Shown one piece after another: positions 26,536 through 35,748 of a stretch of 64,000 bases of DNA (positions within the stretch are counted from its first letter, which is position 1; every line of letters begins with the position of its first letter). The stretch lies in NCBI RefSeq assembly GCF_002993885.1, contig NZ_CM009578.1, positions 2,750,009 through 2,814,008 of the forward strand, read 5' to 3'. The notes under the pieces are model-generated. The model was not told where the DNA came from. It saw only the letters and a list, made by a program, of their open reading frames with translations, and ran no database searches. The stretch is from Sphingopyxis lindanitolerans (GTDB taxonomy: Bacteria > Pseudomonadota > Alphaproteobacteria > Sphingomonadales > Sphingomonadaceae). The translations under genes were made by a program, and so were the position numbers.

Positions 26536-28137
26536 TCAGCTCTTGGCCCGCGCCTTGGCGATCGCCTGCTTGAGCGCGTCATAGCCGACCTGGCCCTGGA
26601 AGAGCTGGCTGCCGATGATCCAGGTCGGGGTCGCATTCAGTTGAAGCTGGGTCGCGAGCGCGAGGTTCGAATCGATCTCGCGCTGGAACAGGGCCTCGTT
26701 CGCGGTCGCATCGGCGCTGCCGTCGGTGATGACCCCGGCCTTCTGCGCCGCCGCGGCGATCGCCGACGGGTCGAGCGACGAGGCCGCGAACATCGCGTGA
26801 TGAAAGGCGTCATATTTGCCCTGCCGCGCGGCGGCGAGCGCCATGATGGCGGCGTCGCGGCTCTGCGGGGAGATGATCGGCAATTCGCGGAACACGACCT
26901 TCAGGCGCTTGTCCTCGCGGATCAGCCGATCGATGTCGGGGACGCTCGCGCGGCAGAAACCGCAGGCATAGTCGGTGAAAACCACCAGCGTCACGTCGCC
27001 GTCGGCGTTGCCCGCCCACGCGCCGGCATAAGGCTTTTCGAGCGCCGGGCGCACCGCGTCGACCGCCTTCGCCATTTCCTTGCTGCGCTGTGCCTCGAAG
27101 GCTTCGGGAATGATCTCGGGGTGGGCGCGGATATAGTCGGCGACGATGGTCTCGACCTCGCTCTTGCTCATCCCGCCGCCAAAACGGCCGCCGAGCCAGA
27201 AAACCGCGCCGAGCAATAGCAGCGCGCCGAGCGCGATCGCCCACAGCGGCGCGGGCAGGGCACTCGCCGGCGCTGCGGCGCGCGGGGTCGGGCGATGCGG
27301 CATGCGGTCATCGGGTTCGGGTCCCGAGATCGATGGCGGCGGCATCGCGGCGGCGGCTTTCGCCTTGGCCGGCCTTGCGGGCGGCGGCGGCGTTGCGGCG
27401 GCAATCGCCTCGCCCGCGAACAGCGGCAGGTCGGGAGCGGCATCGGCGACGCGCTCGGCTGCCGCTTCCTCTTCGCGCGCGAGCAATTGTTCGAGGCCCG
27501 ATGGCGGCGGCCCGGCGTTCGCGCGCGGAGCGGGGCGCAATTTGGTCGCGGCCTCGCCGATCTGCTCGCGCAGGCTCTCGGTGCCCGCCTTGGCGGCCTG
27601 GCCGATCCCGGCCCTGGTCTTGCCCGCGACGTCCCCGATGCTACGCCCGGCCTCGCTCGACAGCCTTGCGACCTTGTCGCCGAGCGCCATCTTGTCCCAT
27701 GCGTCGCCGCTCGCTTTCGCCGCGGCGCGGCCCGCTTTCGCCGACCCGCGACCGACCGCGCGCGCGGCCCCGGCGGTCAGCGCCCCGCTTTTGGCCGCGA
27801 GTGCGCGCGAACGGCGGGGGATTTCCATCGCCTCGACCCGCGCCGGGATATCGGCGCGTTCGCCGACGCTAATCGTCCAGTCGGCGAAGCTTTCGGCGCC
27901 GTCCCGAATCCGGTCCCACAGCTTCGCGGCGCCCGCCTTGACGGCGTCGGGCTTCACCCGCGGCGGCTGGGGCTTTTCGGCCGCCGTGTAGCGCGCGAGG
28001 TCGATCCCGACCGGCGGTTCGTCCTTCGGTTTGGCAAGTCCGCCTTCGTCGGCGGGGCTGCGCGCGGCAGCGCCGCCGGGGGTCGGTGCCGGATCGCGTA
28101 GCCACGGCTGGTAATAATCGTCGTTCTTTTCGGTCAC
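26536..28137 (-). CDS. DsbA-like thioredoxin-fold protein with long N-terminal extension
   Basis: A 533-residue protein in three parts. Residues 1-~290 are a low-complexity Ala/Pro/Arg/Lys extension with an amphipathic, helix-rich middle (KLWDRIRDGAESFADW; repeated AKAG/GKTRAGIGQAAK). Residues ~297-317 are a membrane segment (WAIALGALLLLGAVFWL). The C-terminal ~210 residues are a DsbA/DSBA-like oxidoreductase with the active site Cys392-Gly-Phe-Cys395 after FTDYA and a cis-Pro in NATPTWII. The family usually has CPHC or CPYC. The extension should lie in the cytoplasm and the oxidoreductase in the periplasm. It is 54 bases downstream of the BepA-like protease gene. Confidence 0.85.
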   Translation of the reverse strand: MTEKNDDYYQPWLRDPAPTPGGAAARSPADEGGLAKPKDEPPVGIDLARYTAAEKPQPPRVKPDAVKAGAAKLWDRIRDGAESFADWTISVGERADIPARVEAMEIPRRSRALAAKSGALTAGAARAVGRGSAKAGRAAAKASGDAWDKMALGDKVARLSSEAGRSIGDVAGKTRAGIGQAAKAGTESLREQIGEAATKLRPAPRANAGPPPSGLEQLLAREEEAAAERVADAAPDLPLFAGEAIAAATPPPPARPAKAKAAAAMPPPSISGPEPDDRMPHRPTPRAAAPASALPAPLWAIALGALLLLGAVFWLGGRFGGGMSKSEVETIVADYIRAHPEIIPEAFEAQRSKEMAKAVDAVRPALEKPYAGAWAGNADGDVTLVVFTDYACGFCRASVPDIDRLIREDKRLKVVFRELPIISPQSRDAAIMALAAARQGKYDAFHHAMFAASSLDPSAIAAAAQKAGVITDGSADATANEALFQREIDSNLALATQLQLNATPTWIIGSQLFQGQVGYDALKQAIAKARAKS

Positions 28138-28191
28138 TTGTCGCCCTTGAGCATCACGGTTCGCGATGCGTCCCCATATCGAGTGTTGAGT

Positions 28192-29598
28192 CTAGCGCCG
28201 TTTCCGCTCGCGTTCCACCTCGGCCCGCGACACCAGCGCAATATCCTGTGCGCGAATCCAGTCGGGCGACCCTTCGGGCAGGCCCTGCATCGCGGTTTCG
28301 GCATTACGCAGCGCAAGCCCCGACTGTCCACCCTCCAGATTATAGCGTTCGGCTGAGGCGAGTGCGGCGCGCGCCTGATCGCCCTTGTTCGCATAGACGA
28401 TGCCGAGTTGATACCAGGCAAAGGGATTCTGATTGTCGAGCGCGACCGCGGTCTTCAGCACCTTCTCCGCCTCGGCGAAATTGGCGGGATCCTCGGTCGC
28501 GATCAGCGCGTGGCCGAGCGTCGCGGCGATCAGCGGCTGCGAATGCGAATTGGTCACCGCCTCGCGCAGCGGCGGGATCGCATCCTTGGGCCGTCCCGAC
28601 TCGAGCAGCACCTGGCCTTCGAGTTCGAGGAAATAGGGATCGTGCGGATTGGTTTTGAGCAACCCTTCGACCTCGCCGAGCGCTTTGTCGGGATAGGCGC
28701 TCTTGTGCCAGGCATAAGCACGGGCATAGCGCGCCGGGATGCTGGTGTCGGTTTCGGGATATTTGCGCAGCGTCCGGTCGGGGTCGGCGATATAGCCCGA
28801 AAGCTTGGCCTTGACGCGCTGGAAGCGGGCTTCGATCGCCGGGTCGGCGGGCTTGCTCCAGGCGGGATCGACGACATAGACCTCGCGCAGCGCCTGGATA
28901 CGGTCGCCCGACATCGGGTGGGTGCGGCCATAGGCCTGTTCGTCATCCTGCTTGATGCCATAGCGGAATTCGAGATTCTGGAGCTTCTTGAAAAAGGCCA
29001 GGCTGCCGCGGCCGCTGATCCCGGCTTTCGACAGATATTGCGCGCCGGCGGCATCGGCGGTCGCTTCCTGGACGCGAGTGAACGCCAGATATTTGCCGAG
29101 CGCCGCCTGCTGGCCTGCCATCATGATGCCCATGCCGGCCTCGCCGCCGCCCGCCGCGATCGCTGCCGCGCCGAGCAGCAGGCTGAGCAGCGAGATGCCG
29201 GTCGCGGTCTTTGCGCCCTCGCTCGCGCGAATCGCGTGGCCGCCCATGATGTGGCCGAGTTCATGCGCGAGGACGCCCTGCACCTCTTCGGCGCTGTCGG
29301 CGGTTTCGATCAGCCCGCTGAAGACATAGATGTCCTGGCTGCCCGCGACGAAGGCGTTGATGCTGCGGTCGCCCAGCAGATGGACTTGCACCTGTCCGGG
29401 ACGCAATCCAGCCGCGACGAGCAGCGGGTCCATCATGTCCTGAAACAGCGCTTCGGTTTCGGCATCACGCAGGATCGACTGCGCCATCGCGGGCCGCGCC
29501 GCGACGGCGACCATCGCGGCGATCGTCAGCAGCAGGTGGAAAAGCGCGCGCCATCCCGATGCCCGGAACGCGCTGTGCGGGGGAAGGGCGGTCATCAT
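28192..29598 (-). CDS. M48 metalloprotease with TPR domain (BepA/YfgC-like)
   Basis: A 468-residue exported zinc protease-chaperone. The signal peptide ends at RPAMAQ. HELGHIMGGH carries the zinc His pair (from the ATG at 29598, His112 and His116) and the third ligand is in VQEATADAAGAQYL. The C-terminal ~170 residues contain TPR-like helices (KDAIPPLREAVTN, AEKVLKTAVALDNQNPFAWYQLG). I prefer 29598 or 29595 (preceded by ACAGGTG) over an upstream codon at 29640. In E. coli BepA matures or degrades the disulfide-bonded LPS transporter LptD, so the DsbA-like gene directly downstream is a sensible partner. Confidence 0.9.
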   Translation of the reverse strand: MMTALPPHSAFRASGWRALFHLLLTIAAMVAVAARPAMAQSILRDAETEALFQDMMDPLLVAAGLRPGQVQVHLLGDRSINAFVAGSQDIYVFSGLIETADSAEEVQGVLAHELGHIMGGHAIRASEGAKTATGISLLSLLLGAAAIAAGGGEAGMGIMMAGQQAALGKYLAFTRVQEATADAAGAQYLSKAGISGRGSLAFFKKLQNLEFRYGIKQDDEQAYGRTHPMSGDRIQALREVYVVDPAWSKPADPAIEARFQRVKAKLSGYIADPDRTLRKYPETDTSIPARYARAYAWHKSAYPDKALGEVEGLLKTNPHDPYFLELEGQVLLESGRPKDAIPPLREAVTNSHSQPLIAATLGHALIATEDPANFAEAEKVLKTAVALDNQNPFAWYQLGIVYANKGDQARAALASAERYNLEGGQSGLALRNAETAMQGLPEGSPDWIRAQDIALVSRAEVERERKRR

Positions 29599-29891
29599 CA
29601 CCTGTCTTGCGCCGCGCGCCTGAACCTCGACTGAAGCCATAGAGGCTTATTGGGGCGCAAGGTCCGCGGGCGCAAGCTAGGGATGGCGATAATCGATCGG
29701 TTGTCGCGCCCCGGACAACAGAGGCCCGGCCACCCGCGCGTCGGTCTTCACGCTGGAGTCGGTCCGTGTCGGGCCGAATCACCGCTCTCCTTTCGGGGAG
29801 GGGCTCAAGCGGATACGCCTATCCAGGCCAGAACGGCTCTTGGGTGAGATCAGCTTGGCGTTCCTGCGCGGGCGTCCTACATGGGCCGCGC

Positions 29892-31706
29892 ATGCCGCCC
29901 GATACCGCCACCTCCGCCGACAGAAGCCGCGAACCGCCCGTCCTGGCGACGCTGCGGCGGTTCCTGCCCTATCTGTGGCCCGCGGGGCAGGGCGGGCACA
30001 AGGTGCGGATCATCCTCGCCGCGCTGATCGTGCTGGCGTCAAAGGGCGTGCAGCTATCGATGGGCTTTCTCTATGGTGCCGCGATCGATCGCATGGCGCC
30101 GGGGATGCAAGCGGGCGTGGCGCTCGCGATCGGGCTGGTCGTCGCTTACGCCGGCGCGCGCTTCGCCGGGGTGCTGTTCGACAATCTGCGCAACGTCGTG
30201 TTCGAACGAGTCGGGCAGGATGCGACGCGCGAATTGGCGATTGCGACCTTCACCCACCTCCATGCGCTGTCCTTGCGCTTCCATCTCGCGCGGCGGACGG
30301 GCGAGGTGACCAAGGTGATCGAGCGCGGGACCAAGAGCATCGACACGATGCTCTATTTCCTGCTCTTCAACATCGCGCCGACCCTGATCGAGCTGATCGC
30401 GGTGATCGCGATCTTCTGGACCAAGTTCAGCTTTGGCCTCGCGGGCGCGACCGCGGCGATGGTGGTCGTCTATATCGGCTTCACGCGGCGGGTGACCGAC
30501 TGGCGCACCGCGCTGCGCACGCGGATGAACGACCTTGACACGCTGACCGTCGGGCGCAGCGTCGACAGCCTGCTCAATTACGAAACGGTCAAATATTTCG
30601 GTGCCGAGGAGCGCGAGGCGGCGCGCTATCGCGATGTCGCCGACCAATATGCCCGCGCCGCGGTGAAGAGCGAGAACAGCCTCGCCTGGCTGAATGTCGG
30701 GCAAAGCTTCATCACCAACGCGGCGATGGCGGCAGCGATGGCCTATACGGTGTGGGGCTGGTCGAAGGGGCAGTTCGCGGTCGGCGACGTCGTGCTGGTC
30801 AACACCCTGCTCGCGCAGCTTTTTCGCCCGCTCGACCTGCTCGGCATGGTCTATCGCACGATCCGCCAGGGGCTGATCGATATGGAAGCGATGTTTCGCC
30901 TGATCGACACCCCGCCCGAAATCAAGGACGCCGACGGCGCGCCGATGCTGGCCGTGGCGGGCGGCGCGGTGACGTTCGAAAATATCGTCTTCGGCTACGA
31001 CTCCGACCGCACGATCCTGAACGGCGTCAGCTTCGCGGTCGGCGCCGGCGAGACGCTGGCGATCGTCGGGCCGTCGGGGGCGGGCAAGTCGACGATCGCG
31101 CGGCTGCTCTATCGCTTCTACGATCCGCAGGGCGGGCGGATCCTGATCGACGGGCAGGACATCAAGGCGGTGACCCAGAAGAGCCTGCGCGCCGAGATTG
31201 GCATCGTCCCGCAGGACACGGTGCTGTTCAACGATTCGATCGGCTACAACATCGCCTATGGCCGCGCCGATGCCAGCATCGAAGAGATTGCCGCCGCGGC
31301 CACGGGCGCGGCGATCGACGGTTTCATCGCGATCCTGCCGCAAGGCTATGAGACCGAGGTCGGCGAGCGCGGGCTGAAGCTGTCGGGGGGCGAGAAACAG
31401 CGCGTCGCGATCGCGCGCACCTTGCTGAAAAACCCGCCGATCCTGATCCTCGACGAAGCGACGAGCGCGCTCGACAGCCGCACCGAGGCGGCGATCCAGG
31501 ACACGCTCGAACGCATCGCCGCACGCCGCACGACGCTGGTGATCGCGCACCGCCTGTCGACGGTGACGGGCGCCGACCGGATCATCGTGCTCGAGCGCGG
31601 CCGCGTCGTCGAAACGGGGACGCACGATCAACTGCTGGAGATGCGCGGCCTCTACGCCGACATGTGGGCGCGCCAGCAGGCGGAGAAGGAAGAGGGGACG
31701 GTTTAG
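29892..31706 (+). CDS. ABC exporter, Atm1/ABCB7-type, fused permease-ATPase
   Basis: A 604-residue half transporter with six TM segments then an ATPase domain. The segment LLNYETVKYFGAEEREAARY is the mark of the Atm1/ABCB7/HMT1 branch, which exports glutathione-related sulfur or metal conjugates. Walker A is VGPSGAGKST, the signature is LSGGEKQRVAIA, Walker B is ILILDEATSALD, with the H-loop in AHRLSTV. The ATG at 29892 gives a family-type N-terminus; the upstream frame is not conserved-looking. It is divergent from the BepA-like gene. Confidence 0.92.
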   Translation: MPPDTATSADRSREPPVLATLRRFLPYLWPAGQGGHKVRIILAALIVLASKGVQLSMGFLYGAAIDRMAPGMQAGVALAIGLVVAYAGARFAGVLFDNLRNVVFERVGQDATRELAIATFTHLHALSLRFHLARRTGEVTKVIERGTKSIDTMLYFLLFNIAPTLIELIAVIAIFWTKFSFGLAGATAAMVVVYIGFTRRVTDWRTALRTRMNDLDTLTVGRSVDSLLNYETVKYFGAEEREAARYRDVADQYARAAVKSENSLAWLNVGQSFITNAAMAAAMAYTVWGWSKGQFAVGDVVLVNTLLAQLFRPLDLLGMVYRTIRQGLIDMEAMFRLIDTPPEIKDADGAPMLAVAGGAVTFENIVFGYDSDRTILNGVSFAVGAGETLAIVGPSGAGKSTIARLLYRFYDPQGGRILIDGQDIKAVTQKSLRAEIGIVPQDTVLFNDSIGYNIAYGRADASIEEIAAAATGAAIDGFIAILPQGYETEVGERGLKLSGGEKQRVAIARTLLKNPPILILDEATSALDSRTEAAIQDTLERIAARRTTLVIAHRLSTVTGADRIIVLERGRVVETGTHDQLLEMRGLYADMWARQQAEKEEGTV

Positions 31707-31773
31707 GGGGAGGGGCCGATGGCAGCTTTCGACCGATTGTTGCCGCAATCAGCGTGGCGAGCCGTCATAGAAG

Positions 31774-31883
31774 CCGCATCCCCGAGCGAAGACGAGGGGC
31801 TCTGCCGAGCGAAGTCGAGGCAGCGGAGGCGCGCGGTTCTCGCTCCGCTCGAACGAGCCCCTCGTCTTCGCTCGGGGATGCGG
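31774..31883. repeat. inverted repeat with GAGCGAAGTCGAGG core
   Basis: Perfect 28-base arms (31774-31801 and 31856-31883) beginning CCGCATCCCCGAGCGAAGAC. The loop side contains GAGCGAAGTCGAGG, the core seen in the elements at 38297-38376 and 50155-50238. It is the only structure in the 313-base gap between the ABC exporter and the antiporter; I see no gene in the remainder. Confidence 0.8.
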
Positions 31884-32019
31884 TCTATTGGGTTTCCCCT
31901 AGGAGATCCACGGCCGCTTCCCACCCAAAAACTGTCATTCGCATCCTCGGCGAACCCCAATCGCAACAAAATCACTTGAGTTGCTTGACCGTGTGCGCCC
32001 GCGCCCTTTACGCTGCCCT

Positions 32020-33663
32020 ATGCTACATGACACCACCCTGATCGGCACCGTGGTCGCCGGCCTTGGCGTTGCTTTCCTGATGGGGGCGCTCGCGCATCGG
32101 CTGCGCATTTCGCCGATCGCGGGCTATCTGCTTGCGGGGGTGCTGGTCGGGCCGTTCACGCCGGGAATCGTCGCCGACACGGGCCTTGCGCTCCAGCTTG
32201 CGGAGATCGGCGTGATCCTGCTGATGTTCGGGGTCGGCCTGCATTTCTCGCTCAAGGATCTGCTGTCGGTGCGCAAAATCGCGGTGCCGGGGGCGATGGT
32301 GCAGATCGCGGTGGCGACCGCGCTCGGCGTCATGCTGGGGTTGTGGCTCGGCTGGCCTTTCGCGGGCAGCCTGATTTTCGGCCTCGCGCTGTCGGTCGCG
32401 AGCACGGTGGTGCTGCTGCGCGCGCTCCAGGCGCAGGACATGGTCGAGTCCGAAAAGGGGCGCATCGCGGTCGGCTGGCTGATCGTTGAGGATCTGGCGA
32501 TGGTGCTCGCGCTCGTGTTGCTGCCCGCGATGTTCGGCGCGCGCGGTGACGAGGGGACGAGCGCCGGGCTGCTCCAATCGGCGGCGATCGTGCTGGTCAA
32601 GGTCGTTGGTTTCGTCGCCTTCATGCTTGTCGTCGCGCGGCGGATATTGCCCGCGGTGCTGCACTGGGTCGCGCATTCGGGCTCGCGCGAACTGTTCCGC
32701 CTCGCGGTGCTCGCGATCGCGCTGGGGGTCGCGTTCGGCGCGGCCGTCGTGTTCGACGTGAGCTTGGCGCTCGGCGCCTTCTTTGCCGGGATGATCCTTG
32801 GCGAAACGCCATTGAGCCGCCGCGCGGCGGAGGAAACGCTGCCGCTGCGTGACGCCTTCGCGGTGCTGTTCTTCGTCTCGGTGGGGATGTTGTTCGATCC
32901 GAAAGTGCTGGTCGAACAGCCGCTGCCGCTGATCGCGACGGTGGCGATCATCGTCGTCGGCAAGTCATTCGCCGCCTATGCGATCGTCCGCGCCTTCGGC
33001 CATCCGAACCACACTGCGATGACGATCGCCGTCAGCCTGGCGCAAATCGGCGAATTTTCGTTCATCCTCGCGGGACTCGGCGTCGGGCTGAAGGTGATGC
33101 CGCCCGAGGCACGCGACCTGATCCTGGCGGGGTCGATCCTGTCGATCCTGCTCAACCCTATTCTCTTTACGCTGGTGGTGAAAAGGCTCCGCGCCGACGC
33201 GGCTCCCGAAACGGCGATAGAGGCCGAAGACAGCGGAAAGCCGGTGTCGGCGGGCGCGGGGGTGGTGTTGATCGGATACGGCCGCGTCGGCAGTCATATC
33301 GGCAATCTGATCTGCGGGCGCGGCGAGCGGCTGGTGGTGATCGAGGATCAGAAGGACATGGCCGCCGCCGCCGAAGCGGCAGGCGCGACGGTGATCGTCG
33401 GCGACGCGACGAAGGAAAGCGTGCTGTACCAGGCGGGGCTCGACAGCGCGCGGACGCTGCTCGTCGCAATCCCCGAAGGCGTCGAAGCGGGTGCGATCGT
33501 ACGGCGCGCGCGCGCGATCAACCCCAAGCTGGTGATCGTCGCCCGCGCCCATTCGGACGCGGAGGTTGCCGATTTGGTGCGGCGCGGCGCTGACCATGTC
33601 GTGATGGCCGAGCGCGAGACGGCGACGCGAATGGCCGAACGGGCGTTGCTGGCGGGAATTTGA
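32020..33663 (+). CDS. CPA2-type cation:proton antiporter with NAD-binding RCK domain
   Basis: A 547-residue Kef/YbaL-like transporter. About 12 membrane segments (ISPIAGYLLAGVLVGPFTPGI, DVSLALGAFFAGMILGETPLS) are followed from about residue 420 by a TrkA-N domain with VVLIGYGRVGSHIG and an acidic residue in VVIEDQ for NAD. It lacks a separate TrkA-C domain, as in YbaL. It probably exports K+ or exchanges it for H+ under stress. The start at 32020 opens a typical MLHDTTLIGTVVAGL N-terminus. Confidence 0.92.
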   Translation: MLHDTTLIGTVVAGLGVAFLMGALAHRLRISPIAGYLLAGVLVGPFTPGIVADTGLALQLAEIGVILLMFGVGLHFSLKDLLSVRKIAVPGAMVQIAVATALGVMLGLWLGWPFAGSLIFGLALSVASTVVLLRALQAQDMVESEKGRIAVGWLIVEDLAMVLALVLLPAMFGARGDEGTSAGLLQSAAIVLVKVVGFVAFMLVVARRILPAVLHWVAHSGSRELFRLAVLAIALGVAFGAAVVFDVSLALGAFFAGMILGETPLSRRAAEETLPLRDAFAVLFFVSVGMLFDPKVLVEQPLPLIATVAIIVVGKSFAAYAIVRAFGHPNHTAMTIAVSLAQIGEFSFILAGLGVGLKVMPPEARDLILAGSILSILLNPILFTLVVKRLRADAAPETAIEAEDSGKPVSAGAGVVLIGYGRVGSHIGNLICGRGERLVVIEDQKDMAAAAEAAGATVIVGDATKESVLYQAGLDSARTLLVAIPEGVEAGAIVRRARAINPKLVIVARAHSDAEVADLVRRGADHVVMAERETATRMAERALLAGI

Positions 33664-33758
33664 CGCCGTCGTTGCTTCGTCGCTTCGCTTCTCGCCATGA
33701 CGAAATTGGAGGCGTGGGGCTTCCCCCGCATCGCCATCCGCCCTATCGCCCACCCACG

Positions 33759-35549
33759 ATGTCTGCCGACGCACTCCTTCCGCTCCTTAAATCCACCTTC
33801 GGTTTCGACGCTTTCCGCGGCCGCCAGGCCGAGGTGGTCGACCGCGTGATGGCGGGCGAGCGGACGCTCGCGGTGATGCCGACGGGGGCGGGCAAGTCGC
33901 TGACCTATCAGCTTCCCGCCGTGGCGCTCGACGGCTGCGTCGTCGTCGTGTCGCCGCTGATCGCGCTGATGCACGACCAGTTGCGCGGCGCGCGCGCGGC
34001 GGGGATAAGCGCGGCGTCGCTGACCAGCGTCGATGCCGACTTCGCCGAAACGCGGCAGGCGTATCGCGACGGCCAACTCGACCTCCTCTACATCGCGCCC
34101 GAGCGCGCGACGGGCGAGGGATTTCGCGCGCTGATGGAAGCGCGCACTCCGGCGCTGTTCGCGATCGACGAGGCGCATTGCGTGTCCGAATGGGGGCATG
34201 ATTTCCGCCCCGACTATCGGCTGCTCAGACCCCTGCTCGACGCCTATCCGGCGGTGCCGCGGCTCGCGCTGACCGCGACCGCCGACCGGCACACGCGCGA
34301 GGATATCCTCGTCCAGCTCGGCATCCCGGCCGAAGGGCTGGTGCTCGCGGGCTTCGACCGGCCCAACATCCGCTATCGCGTGGCGCCGCGGGTGAGCCCG
34401 GCAAAGCAGCTCACCGACTTCATCGTCGCCAATCCGGGGCCGGGGATCGTCTATTGCCCGACCCGCGACGGGACCGAGCGCATGGCGGCAAAGCTCGCGG
34501 CGGCGACGGGGCGGCCGGTCGCCGCCTATCACGCCGGGCTCGACCCCGAACGGCGCGCGCGCGTCCAGCATGATTTTGTCGCGTCGGAGGACGGGATCGT
34601 CACCGCGACGGTCGCGTTCGGCATGGGGATCGACAAGCCCGACGTGCGCTTCGTCGCGCACGCGGGGCTGCCCAAATCGATCGAGAGCTATTATCAGGAA
34701 ACGGGACGCGCGGGGCGCGACGGCGACCCCGCCGAGGCGCTGATGCTGTGGGGCGCCGACGATTTCGCGCGGGCGCGGATGCGGCTCGGCGAACTGCCCG
34801 AGGCGCGCATGGCGGGCGAGCGGGCGCGGCTCAATGCGCTGGGGGCACTGGTCGAGACGGTCGAGTGTCGCCGCGCGCTGCTGCTGCGGCATTTCGGCGA
34901 AAATCCGCCCGAGCGCTGCGGCAATTGCGACACCTGCCTCGACCCGCCGAAGCAGCTCGACGCGACGGTGCTTGCGCAGAAACTGCTCTCGGCGGTCTAT
35001 CGCACCGGGCAAAGCTTTGGCGCCGGGCATGTCGAGGCGGTGCTGACCGGCAAGCGCGACGAGCGCATCGCCCAGCGCGGGCACGACAAATTGTCGGTGT
35101 TCGGGATCGTCGAGGGCGAGGAGGCGCGGCTGATCAAACCGCTCGTCCGCACACTCGTCGCGCGCGAGGCGCTGGAAACGACCGAGCATGGCGGGCTGAT
35201 GTTCGGCCCGGCGGCGCGCGCGATGATGAAGGGCGAGACGCCGGTGCTGATCGCCGAGCCGCCGGTCCGCCGGACCCAGCGCGACGGTGGGCGCGCGGCG
35301 CGGCGCGGCGACGGCGCAGCGGCGAACCCGGTCGGCGATCCGCTGTTCGACGCGCTCCGCGCGATGCGCCGCGAACTGGCCGCGGAGGCTCAGGTGCCGC
35401 CCTATGTGATCTTCCACGACGCTGCGCTGCGCGCGATGGCGAGCGAGCGCCCGGCGACGCGCGCGGACCTGGGGACGATTCCCGGCGTCGGGGCCAAGAA
35501 ACTCGAAGCATGGGGCGATGCGTTTCTGGACGTGATCCGGCAGTATTGA
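33759..35549 (+). CDS. recQ: ATP-dependent DNA helicase RecQ
   Basis: A 596-residue 3'-5' helicase of recombination and repair. Motif I is MPTGAGKSLTYQLP, motif II is AIDEAHCVSEWGHDFRPDY, and motif VI is QETGRAGRDGDP. The zinc-binding Cys cluster is CRRALLLRHFGE.. with CGNCDTC, followed by a winged helix (VYRTGQSFGAGHVEAVLTGK). The C-terminus holds an HRDC domain ending IPGVGAKKLEAWGDAFLDVI. The ATG at 33759 is chosen over a frame opening at 33660 that runs through repeat-like DNA. Confidence 0.96.
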   Translation: MSADALLPLLKSTFGFDAFRGRQAEVVDRVMAGERTLAVMPTGAGKSLTYQLPAVALDGCVVVVSPLIALMHDQLRGARAAGISAASLTSVDADFAETRQAYRDGQLDLLYIAPERATGEGFRALMEARTPALFAIDEAHCVSEWGHDFRPDYRLLRPLLDAYPAVPRLALTATADRHTREDILVQLGIPAEGLVLAGFDRPNIRYRVAPRVSPAKQLTDFIVANPGPGIVYCPTRDGTERMAAKLAAATGRPVAAYHAGLDPERRARVQHDFVASEDGIVTATVAFGMGIDKPDVRFVAHAGLPKSIESYYQETGRAGRDGDPAEALMLWGADDFARARMRLGELPEARMAGERARLNALGALVETVECRRALLLRHFGENPPERCGNCDTCLDPPKQLDATVLAQKLLSAVYRTGQSFGAGHVEAVLTGKRDERIAQRGHDKLSVFGIVEGEEARLIKPLVRTLVAREALETTEHGGLMFGPAARAMMKGETPVLIAEPPVRRTQRDGGRAARRGDGAAANPVGDPLFDALRAMRRELAAEAQVPPYVIFHDAALRAMASERPATRADLGTIPGVGAKKLEAWGDAFLDVIRQY

Positions 35550-35624
35550 GTGTTAACCGCGCGTTGCGCGGGATCGTCGGCTATCGACCGATTGCTGTCA
35601 TGGCCGCGAGGTGGTCTTGGAATA

Positions 35625-35692
35625 GATTCGCGCAGAGGCCGCAGAGATCGCAAAGGGGAAAGAACTTCATCTCTGCGGTCTCTGCGCGAATC
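35625..35692. repeat. inverted repeat of CGCAGAG units, gene-free
   Basis: Arms of 24 bases with one mismatch (35625-35648 and 35669-35692) read GATTCGCGCAGAGGCCGCAG.. and its complement, with a 20-base loop. The arms are built of short GCAGAG units, similar in build to the CACAAAG-unit arms that enclose the GxxExxY gene at 51.8 kb. It sits 75 bases after recQ. Confidence 0.7.
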
Positions 35693-35748
35693 TCATGGAA
35701 TGCCGGGTTTCGACCGATAGCGGACCGTCGTTATGCAACCGTTGCAAC

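Noticed and set aside
24878..26584. A 568-codon plus-strand frame opposite the TPR-sulfotransferase
   Set aside because: The opposite strand has TPR repeats and a phosphosulfate loop; this frame has neither domain nor ribosome site.
33348..35417. A 689-codon open frame on the minus strand opposite recQ
   Set aside because: It is antisense to a gene with all RecQ motifs. The product is low-complexity Arg/Ala/Gly with no domain, as GC-rich DNA gives by chance.
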